64,000 bases of DNA. Origin: Streptomyces mangrovi. Lineage in GTDB: Bacteria > Actinomycetota > Actinomycetes > Streptomycetales > Streptomycetaceae. Positions 35,307-42,938 of the stretch are shown one piece after another. Numbering within the stretch: the stretch's first letter is position 1; each line of letters begins with the position of its first letter. The notes below the pieces were generated by a model that worked only from the letters and a program-made list of their open reading frames with translations, was not told where the DNA came from and searched no databases. Made by a program: the position numbers and the translations under genes. The stretch covers positions 186,001 to 250,000 of the forward strand of contig NZ_FOSG01000006.1 in NCBI RefSeq assembly GCF_900114215.1, written 5' to 3'.

Positions 35307-37048
35307 CGGTCGTCTCCGGCGCGGACGGTCCCGCCCACCGCGCTCAGCGGGGTGCGGTGGGCGGCGGTGACGGCCACCAGCGCGATGTCGTCGTGCTCCC
35401 GGCCCGCCAGCCACTCGGAGGTGAGCATCCCGACGCGTTCGACGACGGCCTGGGCGTGCAGTCCCGCGCAGGAGCCCAGCGCGTCGGCCAGGCGCTCCTC
35501 CCCGAACATCTCGCCGTAGGGCCCGCCCCTGGCCTCGGTGACGCCGTCGGAGTACAGCAGACAGGTCTCCCCGGGCAGGAGTGTGGTGGAGCAGGTGGTC
35601 GCGGTCGCCTCCGGCAGCACGCCGATCAGGGTGCCCGAGGTGCGGGCGGCCTCCACCGTCCCGTCGTGCCGCAGGAGCAGCGGCGGCGGATGCCCGGCCG
35701 AGGTCAGCCGCAGGTCGACCCGGCCGGTGCCGGGGTCCGGGGCGCCGAACGAGGCGAGCACCAGGGTGACGAACCGGTTCTGGGGGCCGCTCAGCAGCGC
35801 GCGGTTGAGTAGGTCCAGCAGCCGCACGTGGTCGGTCTCGACCAGCCGAAGCGCCGCGAGCGTGTTGCGGACCTTCCCCGTCAGAACGGCCGCCTCCGGG
35901 CCCTTGCCGGCCACGTCGCCGAGTACGACGTCGGTCTCCCGGCCGGGCCCGTCGGCCGGATGCACGTCGTAGAAGTCGCCGCCGACGCTCTGGGCGCTCT
36001 GGGCGGGGCGGTAGGCCCCGGCCAGCTCCACGCCCTCCGGACGCGGCAGCGCGGGCGGCAGCAGCTCACGCTGGAGCACGGCGACGGTGGCGACCTGCTC
36101 CGCGTAGAGAGCGGCGGCCGAGATCGCCGCACCGGCGCGGGCGGCGAAGATCCGGGTCACGGTGTCGTCCTCCGGTCCGGCGTCCTCGCTCCCGGCACGG
36201 CGCAGCAGCACCATCGCCCCGGCGATCTCGCCGCTGCCCGGCAGCGGGACGACCGTCGGCGGGGCCGGGCGGCCGAACCCCTCGGGCAGCAGCCACGCGG
36301 GGATCCGGCCGGGGTCGACCGACCGGAAGGAGACCGGTGGGAAGCCCGCCAGAGCCTCGGCCAGCCCCGGCATCTCCTCCGGGGACGCCGACAGGGTCTC
36401 CTCCTCCAGCCGCCCGTCGAAGACCGCCCGGGTCACCTCCGGGCGGCGGTCCCGCGACAGGCGGACCACGACGGCGGCGTCGGCGAGATGGCCGGCCGCC
36501 AGCCGGGCGGTCGTCACCACGCACCTGCGCGGGTTGAGCGAGGACTGGAGCCGGGCGGAGGCCCGGGCCAGGAAGGCGGTGCTCTCCCGTTCCGACCGCA
36601 GCGACCGCTCGGCGTCCTCCCGGCCGGTGACGTCCGACAGCCACCAGGCGGTGTGCCCGTCCGGCAGGGGAGCGGCGTACGCGGTGAAGGCGCGCCCCTG
36701 GAGGGGCCCGCGCGCCGCCGCTCCCGTCGCCGTCCCGGCCGACTCGTCCGCTGTGGCCGTCTCGGCCGCCCCGGTGTCCGGTCCGCCGTGTGCGGCGGCG
36801 ACCAGCCAGCCGGGCGCCACGCCGGTGTCCAGCGGGACCCCGGGGGCGAGGCCGGGCAGCAGGGCACGAGCGGCGGCGTTCACCAGCGACACCCGCCCCC
36901 GCCGGTCCACCGCGACGACCGGCTCCGGCGCCGACTCGACCGCAGGTCCGGCCAGGACGCGGTGGTGCGGGGCGGCGGGCCCGTCACCGCCACCGGTGCG
37001 GGCTTGCGCGTCTCCGAGGACGCCTGGAGAACGAGGAGGGTCGCTCAC
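35303..37048 (-). CDS. PAS/GAF-containing PP2C (SpoIIE-type) phosphatase
   Basis: This 581-residue phosphatase has a degenerate PAS region (about 35-180, VESAPEPVVAVDRRGRVSLVNAAARALL), a GAF domain (about 195-345) and a PP2C/SpoIIE core (about 360-575) with SVGGDFYDVHP, VVLGDVAGKGPEA, SAGHPPPLLL and LYSDGVTEARGG. All the metal-binding Asp/Gly positions are kept. It is translationally coupled to the cobalamin-binding protein gene. GTG at 37048 is used because the family N-terminus begins there; no good ribosome-binding site is visible, so the start is less certain. It may act on an STAS-type antagonist, as the other two phosphatases do. Confidence 0.9.
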   Translation of the reverse strand: MSDPPRSPGVLGDAQARTGGGDGPAAPHHRVLAGPAVESAPEPVVAVDRRGRVSLVNAAARALLPGLAPGVPLDTGVAPGWLVAAAHGGPDTGAAETATADESAGTATGAAARGPLQGRAFTAYAAPLPDGHTAWWLSDVTGREDAERSLRSERESTAFLARASARLQSSLNPRRCVVTTARLAAGHLADAAVVVRLSRDRRPEVTRAVFDGRLEEETLSASPEEMPGLAEALAGFPPVSFRSVDPGRIPAWLLPEGFGRPAPPTVVPLPGSGEIAGAMVLLRRAGSEDAGPEDDTVTRIFAARAGAAISAAALYAEQVATVAVLQRELLPPALPRPEGVELAGAYRPAQSAQSVGGDFYDVHPADGPGRETDVVLGDVAGKGPEAAVLTGKVRNTLAALRLVETDHVRLLDLLNRALLSGPQNRFVTLVLASFGAPDPGTGRVDLRLTSAGHPPPLLLRHDGTVEAARTSGTLIGVLPEATATTCSTTLLPGETCLLYSDGVTEARGGPYGEMFGEERLADALGSCAGLHAQAVVERVGMLTSEWLAGREHDDIALVAVTAAHRTPLSAVGGTVRAGDDR

Positions 37049-37227
37049 GGAAGAACAGGGGCACAGCACCCGGGGTGCTCCGCCCGATCCCCCCTTCGAC
37101 GGTCGGCACGGATGGACGGTTGCTCTCTGCCAAGATTCTCGCGGAGGGGGTGAGGGGCGCAAACCAGTCCCTTCGCGCCCCCGTGCGCCGGTCCGCGCGG
37201 GCCCCGACCGCCTCCACCCTCCTCCCG

Positions 37228-37251
37228 TACCCCCGGGCCGGGTCCTCACCC
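37228..37251 (-). promoter_or_regulatory. Candidate sigma-B-type promoter of the PP2C-B12 operon
   Basis: On the minus strand GGGT (37251-37248), 14 bp and GGGTAC (37233-37228) fit GNNT-N14-16-GGGTAY, about 180 bp upstream of the phosphatase start. The -35 element lies inside the upstream gene. This is a weak call. Confidence 0.22.
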
Positions 37252-37731
37252 CGGCTCCCGGGCGCGGGGGTCGCGGTCCGAGGCGGGCCACACGTACGGC
37301 AGATCGTCCGGCACGCCGGGGAACAGGGGCGCGTAGTGGTCGGGATCCTTGCGCACCAGGGAGGAGCGGTGGCTGCGGTGGAAGGAGGGCTCGCCCAGCC
37401 AGGGCGGCAGCTCGCCGGCCGCCTCCAGCTCCTCCTGGGAGCGGGGGACGGCGATGCCGGTCGCATGCCGCAGATCGGTCAGCATCGTGGCCTCACAGGT
37501 GTCGGCACGCCCCGCCAGCCGCCAGTGGCGGCAGATCTCCATGCCGTAGCGGACCAGCGCCTCCTCGTACCCCGTCCACATGCGCACGGCCGGATGCCGT
37601 GCCCAGCCGTAACCGGGGACGGTCAGGGCACGCAGCACCTGCAGGGCCTCCACCCGCTGCTTCCCCAGCCGCCGTGCGTCGAGCACACGGGCGGTACCGG
37701 CGAAGTCGGCGAGCGGCAGGAACGTCTGCAC
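37246..37731 (-). CDS. MSMEG_6728 family protein, pyrimidine-dimer DNA glycosylase-like
   Basis: This protein of about 161 residues begins VQTFLPLADFAGTARVLDARRLGKQRVEALQVLRALT, the diagnostic start of the MSMEG_6728 family, which is related to pyrimidine-dimer DNA glycosylases. YGWARHPAVRMWTGYEEAL and a C-terminal PSFHRSHRSSLVRKDPDHY segment also match. It may excise UV damage, but activity is unproven. The GTG at 37731 is chosen because family members start at this QTFLP position; an in-frame ATG at 37791 would add residues encoded inside a palindrome. Confidence 0.85.
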   Translation of the reverse strand: MQTFLPLADFAGTARVLDARRLGKQRVEALQVLRALTVPGYGWARHPAVRMWTGYEEALVRYGMEICRHWRLAGRADTCEATMLTDLRHATGIAVPRSQEELEAAGELPPWLGEPSFHRSHRSSLVRKDPDHYAPLFPGVPDDLPYVWPASDRDPRAREPG

Positions 37732-37761
37732 GGTGTCCCGTCCATCCCCTTCCTCCCCCTC

Positions 37762-37792
37762 GGTGCGGACTGCGATCATCGCAGTCCGCACC
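37762..37792. promoter_or_regulatory. 31-bp perfect palindrome upstream of the glycosylase-like gene
   Basis: GGTGCGGACTGCGAT, a central C, and the exact complement ATCGCAGTCCGCACC form a 31-bp dyad. It starts 31 bp upstream of the glycosylase-like GTG and about 100 bp past the PaaK-like stop on the same strand. It could be an operator for the former gene or a terminator for the latter. The tiny loop favours a protein-binding site. Confidence 0.6.
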
Positions 37793-37892
37793 GCGCGCCG
37801 CAGTCCGGAGGCGGCCGACCGGGTGCCCGGCCGGCCGCCTCCCCGAGTAGGGCCCGCGATACGGTCCGTGGTACGCCCGGGGCGCCGCCGGG

Positions 37893-39251
37893 TCAGCCCT
37901 CGCGGGCGTCCACGACGCGGCGGATCTTGCCCACCGAGCGCTCCAGGGTCTCCGGATCGACGACATCGACGTCGACGGTGATGCCGACACCGTCCTTGAC
38001 GTCACGGGCGACGGCCGCCGCCGCGGCCGCGCGCCGCTCGGGCCCGGCGCCCGGGCGGGCCTCGACGCGCACGGTCATGTGGTCCATCCGGCCCCGGCGG
38101 GTGAGCCGTATCTGGAAGTGCGGCGCGAGGCCGGGGACCCGCAGCAGGATCTCCTCGATCTGGGTGGGGAAGACGTTGACACCGCGCAGGATGATCATGT
38201 CGTCGCAGCGGCCGGTGACTTTCTCCATACGGCGGAAGGCCGGGCGCGCGGTGCCCGGCAGCAGCCGGGTCAGATCGCGGGTGCGGTAGCGGACGACCGG
38301 CAGGGCCTGTTTGGTCAGCGAGGTGAACACCAGCTCCCCCTCCTCGCCGTCGGGCAGCACCTCACCGGTGATCGGGTCCACGACCTCCGGGTAGAAGTGG
38401 TCCTCCCAGATGTGCGGCCCGTCCTTGGTCTCCACGCACTCCTGCGCGACGCCGGGGCCCATCACCTCCGACAGCCCGTAGATGTCCACCGCGTGCAGCC
38501 CGGCGCGCTCCTCGATCTCGCGGCGCATTCCCTCCGTCCACGGCTCGGCGCCGAAGATCCCGACCTCCAGGGAGGAGTCGCGCGGGTCGACGCCCTGCCG
38601 CTCGAACTCGTCGAGGAGGGCGAGCATGTAGGAGGGCGTCACCATGATGATCTCGGGCCGGAGGTCCAGGATCAGCCGCACCTGCCGGGCCGTCATCCCG
38701 CCGGAGGCCGGGATGACGGTGCAGCCCGCCCGCTCGGCCCCGTAGTGCGCGCCGAGCCCGCCGGTGAACAGGCCGTAGCCGTAGGCGATGTGCACCCTGT
38801 GCCCGGGGCGGCCGCCGGCGGCCCGGATGGAGCGGGCGACGACGTCCGCCCACACCTCCAGGTCGTCCTCGGTGTAACCGACCACGGTGGGGCGCCCGGT
38901 GGTACCACTGGAGGCGTGCAGCCTGCGCACCCGCGACATCGGGACGGCGAACATGCCGTAGGGGTAGGTGTCGCGCAGATCGGCCTTGGTGGTGAACGGG
39001 AAGCGCGCGAGGTCCGCCAGGGAACGGCAGTCCTCCGGGGTGGTGCCCGCCGCCTCGAAGGCGCGCCGGTAGTGCTCCACGTTGTCGTACGCGTGCCGCA
39101 GGGTGGAGCGGAGCCGGTCGAGCTGGAGGGCACGCAGCTCCTCGCGGTCCATCCGCTCGGCCGCGTCCAGCGAGGCGAGGGCGGGCGCCTGCCCCGGCCT
39201 CGGGGCCGGGGCGAGGGCCGGGCGCGGGGGATGGGCCGGGCCGCCGCTCAT
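37893..39251 (-). CDS. paaK: Phenylacetate--CoA ligase family protein
   Basis: This 452-residue AMP-forming acyl-CoA ligase has the PaaK features: FTTKADLRDTYPYGMFAVP near residue 95, phosphate loop SSGTTGRPTVVGYT near 125, IFGAEPWTEGMR near 235, IYGLSEVMGPGVAQEC near 262, YRTRDLTRLLPG near 330 and MIILRGVNVFPTQIEE near 365. It activates phenylacetate or another aromatic acid with ATP and CoA. Its ATG overlaps the PaaI-like stop, and it is read with that gene. The usual paaABCDE oxygenase genes are absent from the window, so the substrate may differ. Confidence 0.93.
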   Translation of the reverse strand: MSGGPAHPPRPALAPAPRPGQAPALASLDAAERMDREELRALQLDRLRSTLRHAYDNVEHYRRAFEAAGTTPEDCRSLADLARFPFTTKADLRDTYPYGMFAVPMSRVRRLHASSGTTGRPTVVGYTEDDLEVWADVVARSIRAAGGRPGHRVHIAYGYGLFTGGLGAHYGAERAGCTVIPASGGMTARQVRLILDLRPEIIMVTPSYMLALLDEFERQGVDPRDSSLEVGIFGAEPWTEGMRREIEERAGLHAVDIYGLSEVMGPGVAQECVETKDGPHIWEDHFYPEVVDPITGEVLPDGEEGELVFTSLTKQALPVVRYRTRDLTRLLPGTARPAFRRMEKVTGRCDDMIILRGVNVFPTQIEEILLRVPGLAPHFQIRLTRRGRMDHMTVRVEARPGAGPERRAAAAAAVARDVKDGVGITVDVDVVDPETLERSVGKIRRVVDAREG

Positions 39252-39709
39252 GAGGCATCCTTCCCCGCCGGGGCGCCGCGTCCGTCCGCGCCGCGTTCGC
39301 CGACGGTGCGGCTGCGTCCGCGGAACTCGGCGATCACCAGGCCGTCCGCCTCCCGCAGGACGGTCACGTCGTAGACGCCGCTGCGGCCGAAGCGGGCGCG
39401 CTCCTCGGCGGCGGCCAGCAGCACGTCGCCCTCGTGGGCGGGAGCGGTGAAGACGACGTCCGCCCCGGCCGCCACGGTCACCGGGCCGCGGCTGTTGCAG
39501 GCACAGGCGAACGCGGTGTCGGCGAGCGTGAACAGGAAACCGCCGTGCGCGACGCCGTGGCCGTTCACCATGTGCGCCGTCACCGTCATCCGCACCGCCG
39601 CCGAGCCGTCGCCGGCCCGGAGCAGCTCCATGCCCAGGCCCCGGGAGGCCCGGTCGGCGGCGAACATCCGCTGGGCGGGGCCCTGTCCGGCCTCCGTGAG
39701 CTGTGTCAT
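39248..39709 (-). CDS. paaI: PaaI-type hotdog-fold acyl-CoA thioesterase
   Basis: This 153-residue thioesterase has the hotdog-fold core with HMVNGHGVAHGGFLFTLADTAFACACNSRG near residue 45, including the catalytic-loop HGG and the Asp in LADTAF. PaaI hydrolyses dead-end aromatic acyl-CoA esters and releases CoA. ATG at 39709 follows GGAGGCGC; a longer frame upstream reads Arg-rich non-family sequence. It is co-translated with the PaaK-like gene and divergent from the 3-hydroxyacyl-CoA dehydrogenase gene. Confidence 0.93.
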   Translation of the reverse strand: MTQLTEAGQGPAQRMFAADRASRGLGMELLRAGDGSAAVRMTVTAHMVNGHGVAHGGFLFTLADTAFACACNSRGPVTVAAGADVVFTAPAHEGDVLLAAAEERARFGRSGVYDVTVLREADGLVIAEFRGRSRTVGERGADGRGAPAGKDAS

Positions 39710-39799
39710 GCGCCTCCACCACTCCAGTCGTGGACCGTCATGGGCCTCCCAGGGCCGCCGTGCGGTACCGCGGACCCGGATCCGCACCCCTTGAGCCCG

Positions 39800-39813
39800 A
39801 CCGACCATTCGGT
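39800..39813. promoter_or_regulatory. TetR/PaaR-type operator candidate
   Basis: ACCGA-CCAT-TCGGT is a dyad in the gap between divergent paaI-paaK and the dehydrogenase gene. The ACCGAC...GTCGGT layout resembles sites of TetR-family phenylacetate repressors in actinobacteria. No TetR gene is adjacent. Confidence 0.55.
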
Positions 39814-39948
39814 TAGCTTTGCGGCGACGTCAGGTAAACCGACACCCGGACCGCCTGTCAAGGGACGGGACGTCCACCGGTACGGTCGCCCTGCCCCCGG
39901 CGGACACGGCGGGCATGGCAGCGGACGCGACAGACAAGGGGAGAGCTC

Positions 39949-40806
39949 ATGGCAGCGGCACCGGGAACCGTCGGCGTGGTGGGCGGCGGACGGATGGGCG
40001 CGGGCATCGCGCAGTCCTTCGCGACGGCCGGCTCGGCCGTGGTCGTCGTGGAGAGCGGCGAGGAGGCCGCCGCGGCGGCCCTGGAGCGCGTCGCCACCGG
40101 TCTGCGCCGGGCCGCCGAGCGCGGCAGGCTGGAGGAGCCCGCCGAGCGGGTCCTGGCCCGCGTCACCACCGTCACCGCCGTGGAGGACCTGCCCGCCGAC
40201 GCCGACCTGGTCGTCGAGGCCGTCCCCGAGGACCCCGCCCTCAAGGCCCGGCTGCTCGCCGCCGTGGAGAAGGCCGTGGGCGAGTCGACGGTGCTGGCCA
40301 CCAACACCAGCTCCCTGTCCGTCACCGAACTGGGCACCGCGCTGGCCCGCCCCGAGCGGTTCCTGGGCATGCACTTCTTCAACCCCGTGCCCGCCTCCGC
40401 CCTGGTGGAGCTGGTCGTGGCCGGACGGACCGCGGGCGACACCGTGCGGACGGCCCTGGAATGGGTCCGCGCCCTGGGCAAGAAGGACGTCGTCGTCAGG
40501 GACTCGCCCGGCTTCGCCAGCAGCCGGCTGGGCGTGGCCCTCGGTCTGGAGGCGATCCGGATGGTCGAGGAGGGCGTCGCCGAGCCCGAGGCCATCGACG
40601 CCGCCATGAGCCTGGGCTACAAGCACCCGATGGGGCCGCTGCGGCTGACCGACCTCGTCGGCCTCGACGTGCGCCTGGCCATCGCCGAGTACCTCCACGG
40701 CACCCTGGGCGAGCGCTTCGCGCCGCCGGAGCTGCTGCGGGAGAAGGTCGCCCGCGGCGAGCTGGGCCGCAAGACCGGCCGCGGCTTCTACACCTGGGAG
40801 GACTGA
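39949..40806 (+). CDS. 3-hydroxyacyl-CoA dehydrogenase (PaaH-like)
   Basis: This 285-residue enzyme has an N-terminal NAD-binding Rossmann domain with VGVVGGGRMGAGIAQ near residue 10 and a C-terminal helical domain. The catalytic site is seen in LATNTSSLSVTEL (Ser) and GMHFFNPVPASALVEL (His, Asn), with the Glu in MHFFNP-x-VELV. It oxidises 3-hydroxyacyl-CoA with NAD in fatty-acid or phenylacetate degradation. The divergent arrangement with paaI-paaK around a shared operator supports the phenylacetate link. The start is ATG at 39949 after GGGGAGAGCTC. Confidence 0.92.
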   Translation: MAAAPGTVGVVGGGRMGAGIAQSFATAGSAVVVVESGEEAAAAALERVATGLRRAAERGRLEEPAERVLARVTTVTAVEDLPADADLVVEAVPEDPALKARLLAAVEKAVGESTVLATNTSSLSVTELGTALARPERFLGMHFFNPVPASALVELVVAGRTAGDTVRTALEWVRALGKKDVVVRDSPGFASSRLGVALGLEAIRMVEEGVAEPEAIDAAMSLGYKHPMGPLRLTDLVGLDVRLAIAEYLHGTLGERFAPPELLREKVARGELGRKTGRGFYTWED

Positions 40807-40964
40807 GGCTCCCCGGCGCGCGCCTCGGAAGGCGGCGGGCACCGCACCTCCCGCACTTTCCGTACTTCCCGCGGTGGGTGGTCGCTTTTCGTTGTCGCCC
40901 GTGCAACGAAGGTGGCATCCTCCTGTGTGCCGACGGTTGATTGTCACGGGGGAGGGCCGGTCGG

Positions 40965-42938
40965 ATGGAGGATTCCCGCGCGGGAACGGGCATGCGGGGG
41001 CGCAACGGCATCCTGGCCCTCGTCGCCGAGTGCCTGGACCAGCCGCCCGGTACGGAGCGGCCGGTGACGATGCTGGTCGGCCCGCGGGGGAGCGGGGCCA
41101 GCGAGGCGCACGGCGCCGTCATGGGCCGCTTCGGACTGGAACACCCCTTCGCCTACCTCAACTTCGCCGCGGACCAGGCACTGCTGCCCCGCTACGCCCT
41201 CGCCCTGATCGCCCGGCAGCTGGAGCGCAGGCTGCCGCAGTACCGCGTCTCGCGCTTCCCCCGGCTCACACTCGGCCTGCTCGCCTCGGACCGCGAGTTA
41301 CGGATGCCCGACCGCTCACAGGGCCGGCGAGCCGTCCAGCGGCAGCTCGAGGAGTTCCGGCGGCAGGCCGAGGACCGGCACGGCGACTACCTCTCCGCCT
41401 TCCTGGAGGTCGCCGGCAGCGCGCTGGGCGCGCCCAACGGCGCCCCCGCGGTGGTCGCGGCCCTCCTGCGGGACGCCGCCGCGCGCGGTGGTCGCAGACT
41501 GCCGGGGAGGGTCTTCGCCGGCGCCCCGCAGTGGTTCGGCGACCACCCGCTGGTGCCCTCCCGGGACGCCTGGGACGCCCTGCTGGAACTCAACATGTGG
41601 CGGCACAGCGGCAGCGAGCAGGAGAAGCGGATCCTCGACCGCGTCCTGTTCGCCGCTTTCCTCGACGACCTCCGCCACGACACCACCCGCTGGTTCGCCC
41701 CCGGCTCCTATCTACTGCTGCTGGACAACTGCCACACCGACCAGGGCCGGCTGTTCCTGGAGCTGCTCACCGGCGCCCGCCGCGACGCCGCCCTGACCGG
41801 GGCCGTCTGCGACCCCCTGACGGTGGTGGGCAGCTCCAACCGCTGGCTGGAGAACTGGGGTTCGTCCGCCGGGGACCAGTGGCCCTGGCGGCTGCGCGGC
41901 CCGGACCGGGCCCGTCTCGCCGACTGGCGCGAGCGCCGTCCGGCCCACGACAGCGACGACTCCTGGTGGTACCCGCTGCGGCTGCGCGATCTGACGCTCG
42001 ACGAGGTGCGTACCGGCATCGAGCTGGCCTCGCCCCGCCACTCCGGCCTCGCCCCCTTCGTGTACCGGCTGACGCGCGGCCTGCCGGTGGCGGTACGGCA
42101 GGTGATGGACGTCCTGGACCTGACCAACACGCCCCGTCGGGGCAGCGGCGAGTTCGACCTGTGGCTGCGCTCCCTGCCCGGCCGGAGGATGCGCCGCGCA
42201 CCGCACGGCACCCTGGCCGACGTGGCGCTGGACCACCTTCTGGAGGACTTCCCGCAGACTCAGCGCGAAGCGCTGGTGCGGTGCGCGGCGGCCCGCGACC
42301 TGTCCATGGGCAGCAGGGTCCTCGGTGCGGTGAGCCCGGGCGGCGCCGGGGAGTCGCTGTTCAACGAGGTGCGCTCGCGCTGGCTGCTGGAACCCGGGCA
42401 CGCGCAGCCGCGCCTGCACCCGTGGCTGCGCAGGCTGCTGCTGTGGCGGCTGGCCGCCGACCCCGGCGAGTGGGATGCCGTCCACGAGCTGATGGCGGAC
42501 CACTTCGAGGCGGAGGGCCGGTTTGAGGAGACGATGTACCACCGGCTGGCGGCGCACCGTGTCGAGGACGTGGTGGAACAGATGGCGGGCCACTTCCGCG
42601 AGTTGAGTGCCGCACGCTGGATCCGGCTGTTCAACGCGGTCACCTCCGCGCCCAACCGGCTGCCCGCCGACCGCTCGCCGCTGGAACTGCTGGGAGAACT
42701 CGCCCCCGAGGCGCCCACCCACTCGATCACCGACGTCTCGGTGATCCGGGGGCTGGTCTGCGCGCGCTGGCTGTGGAGCGACCCGCTCGGCGACCCCGGG
42801 CTGCGGCTGAACAGCGTGATAGCGGCCAAGTACGACCGGCTGTCCGAACTGAGGGGGAGTGAGATCGTGGCCCTGTACGACGAGGCCGAGCGCTACCGGC
42901 ACTGGCGCCATCCGCTGACGCTCGCGGACGAGGGGTGA
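40965..42938 (+). CDS. P-loop ATPase of unknown function (TTA codon present)
   Basis: This 657-residue protein has an AAA/STAND-like ATPase domain with a Walker A-like LVGPRGSGASEAH near residue 37 and a Walker B YLLLLDNCHTD near 250. A sensor-like VVGSSNRW follows. The C-terminal half is helical and may hold repeats (WDAVHELMADHFEAEGRFEETMYHRLAAHR). I know no characterised member. The leucine at residue 112 is encoded by TTA (41298-41300), so translation should depend on the bldA tRNA and be late in development. The ATG at 40965 follows GGGGGAGGG. It overlaps the next gene, which encodes a periplasmic-binding-fold protein. Confidence 0.8.
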   Translation: MEDSRAGTGMRGRNGILALVAECLDQPPGTERPVTMLVGPRGSGASEAHGAVMGRFGLEHPFAYLNFAADQALLPRYALALIARQLERRLPQYRVSRFPRLTLGLLASDRELRMPDRSQGRRAVQRQLEEFRRQAEDRHGDYLSAFLEVAGSALGAPNGAPAVVAALLRDAAARGGRRLPGRVFAGAPQWFGDHPLVPSRDAWDALLELNMWRHSGSEQEKRILDRVLFAAFLDDLRHDTTRWFAPGSYLLLLDNCHTDQGRLFLELLTGARRDAALTGAVCDPLTVVGSSNRWLENWGSSAGDQWPWRLRGPDRARLADWRERRPAHDSDDSWWYPLRLRDLTLDEVRTGIELASPRHSGLAPFVYRLTRGLPVAVRQVMDVLDLTNTPRRGSGEFDLWLRSLPGRRMRRAPHGTLADVALDHLLEDFPQTQREALVRCAAARDLSMGSRVLGAVSPGGAGESLFNEVRSRWLLEPGHAQPRLHPWLRRLLLWRLAADPGEWDAVHELMADHFEAEGRFEETMYHRLAAHRVEDVVEQMAGHFRELSAARWIRLFNAVTSAPNRLPADRSPLELLGELAPEAPTHSITDVSVIRGLVCARWLWSDPLGDPGLRLNSVIAAKYDRLSELRGSEIVALYDEAERYRHWRHPLTLADEG

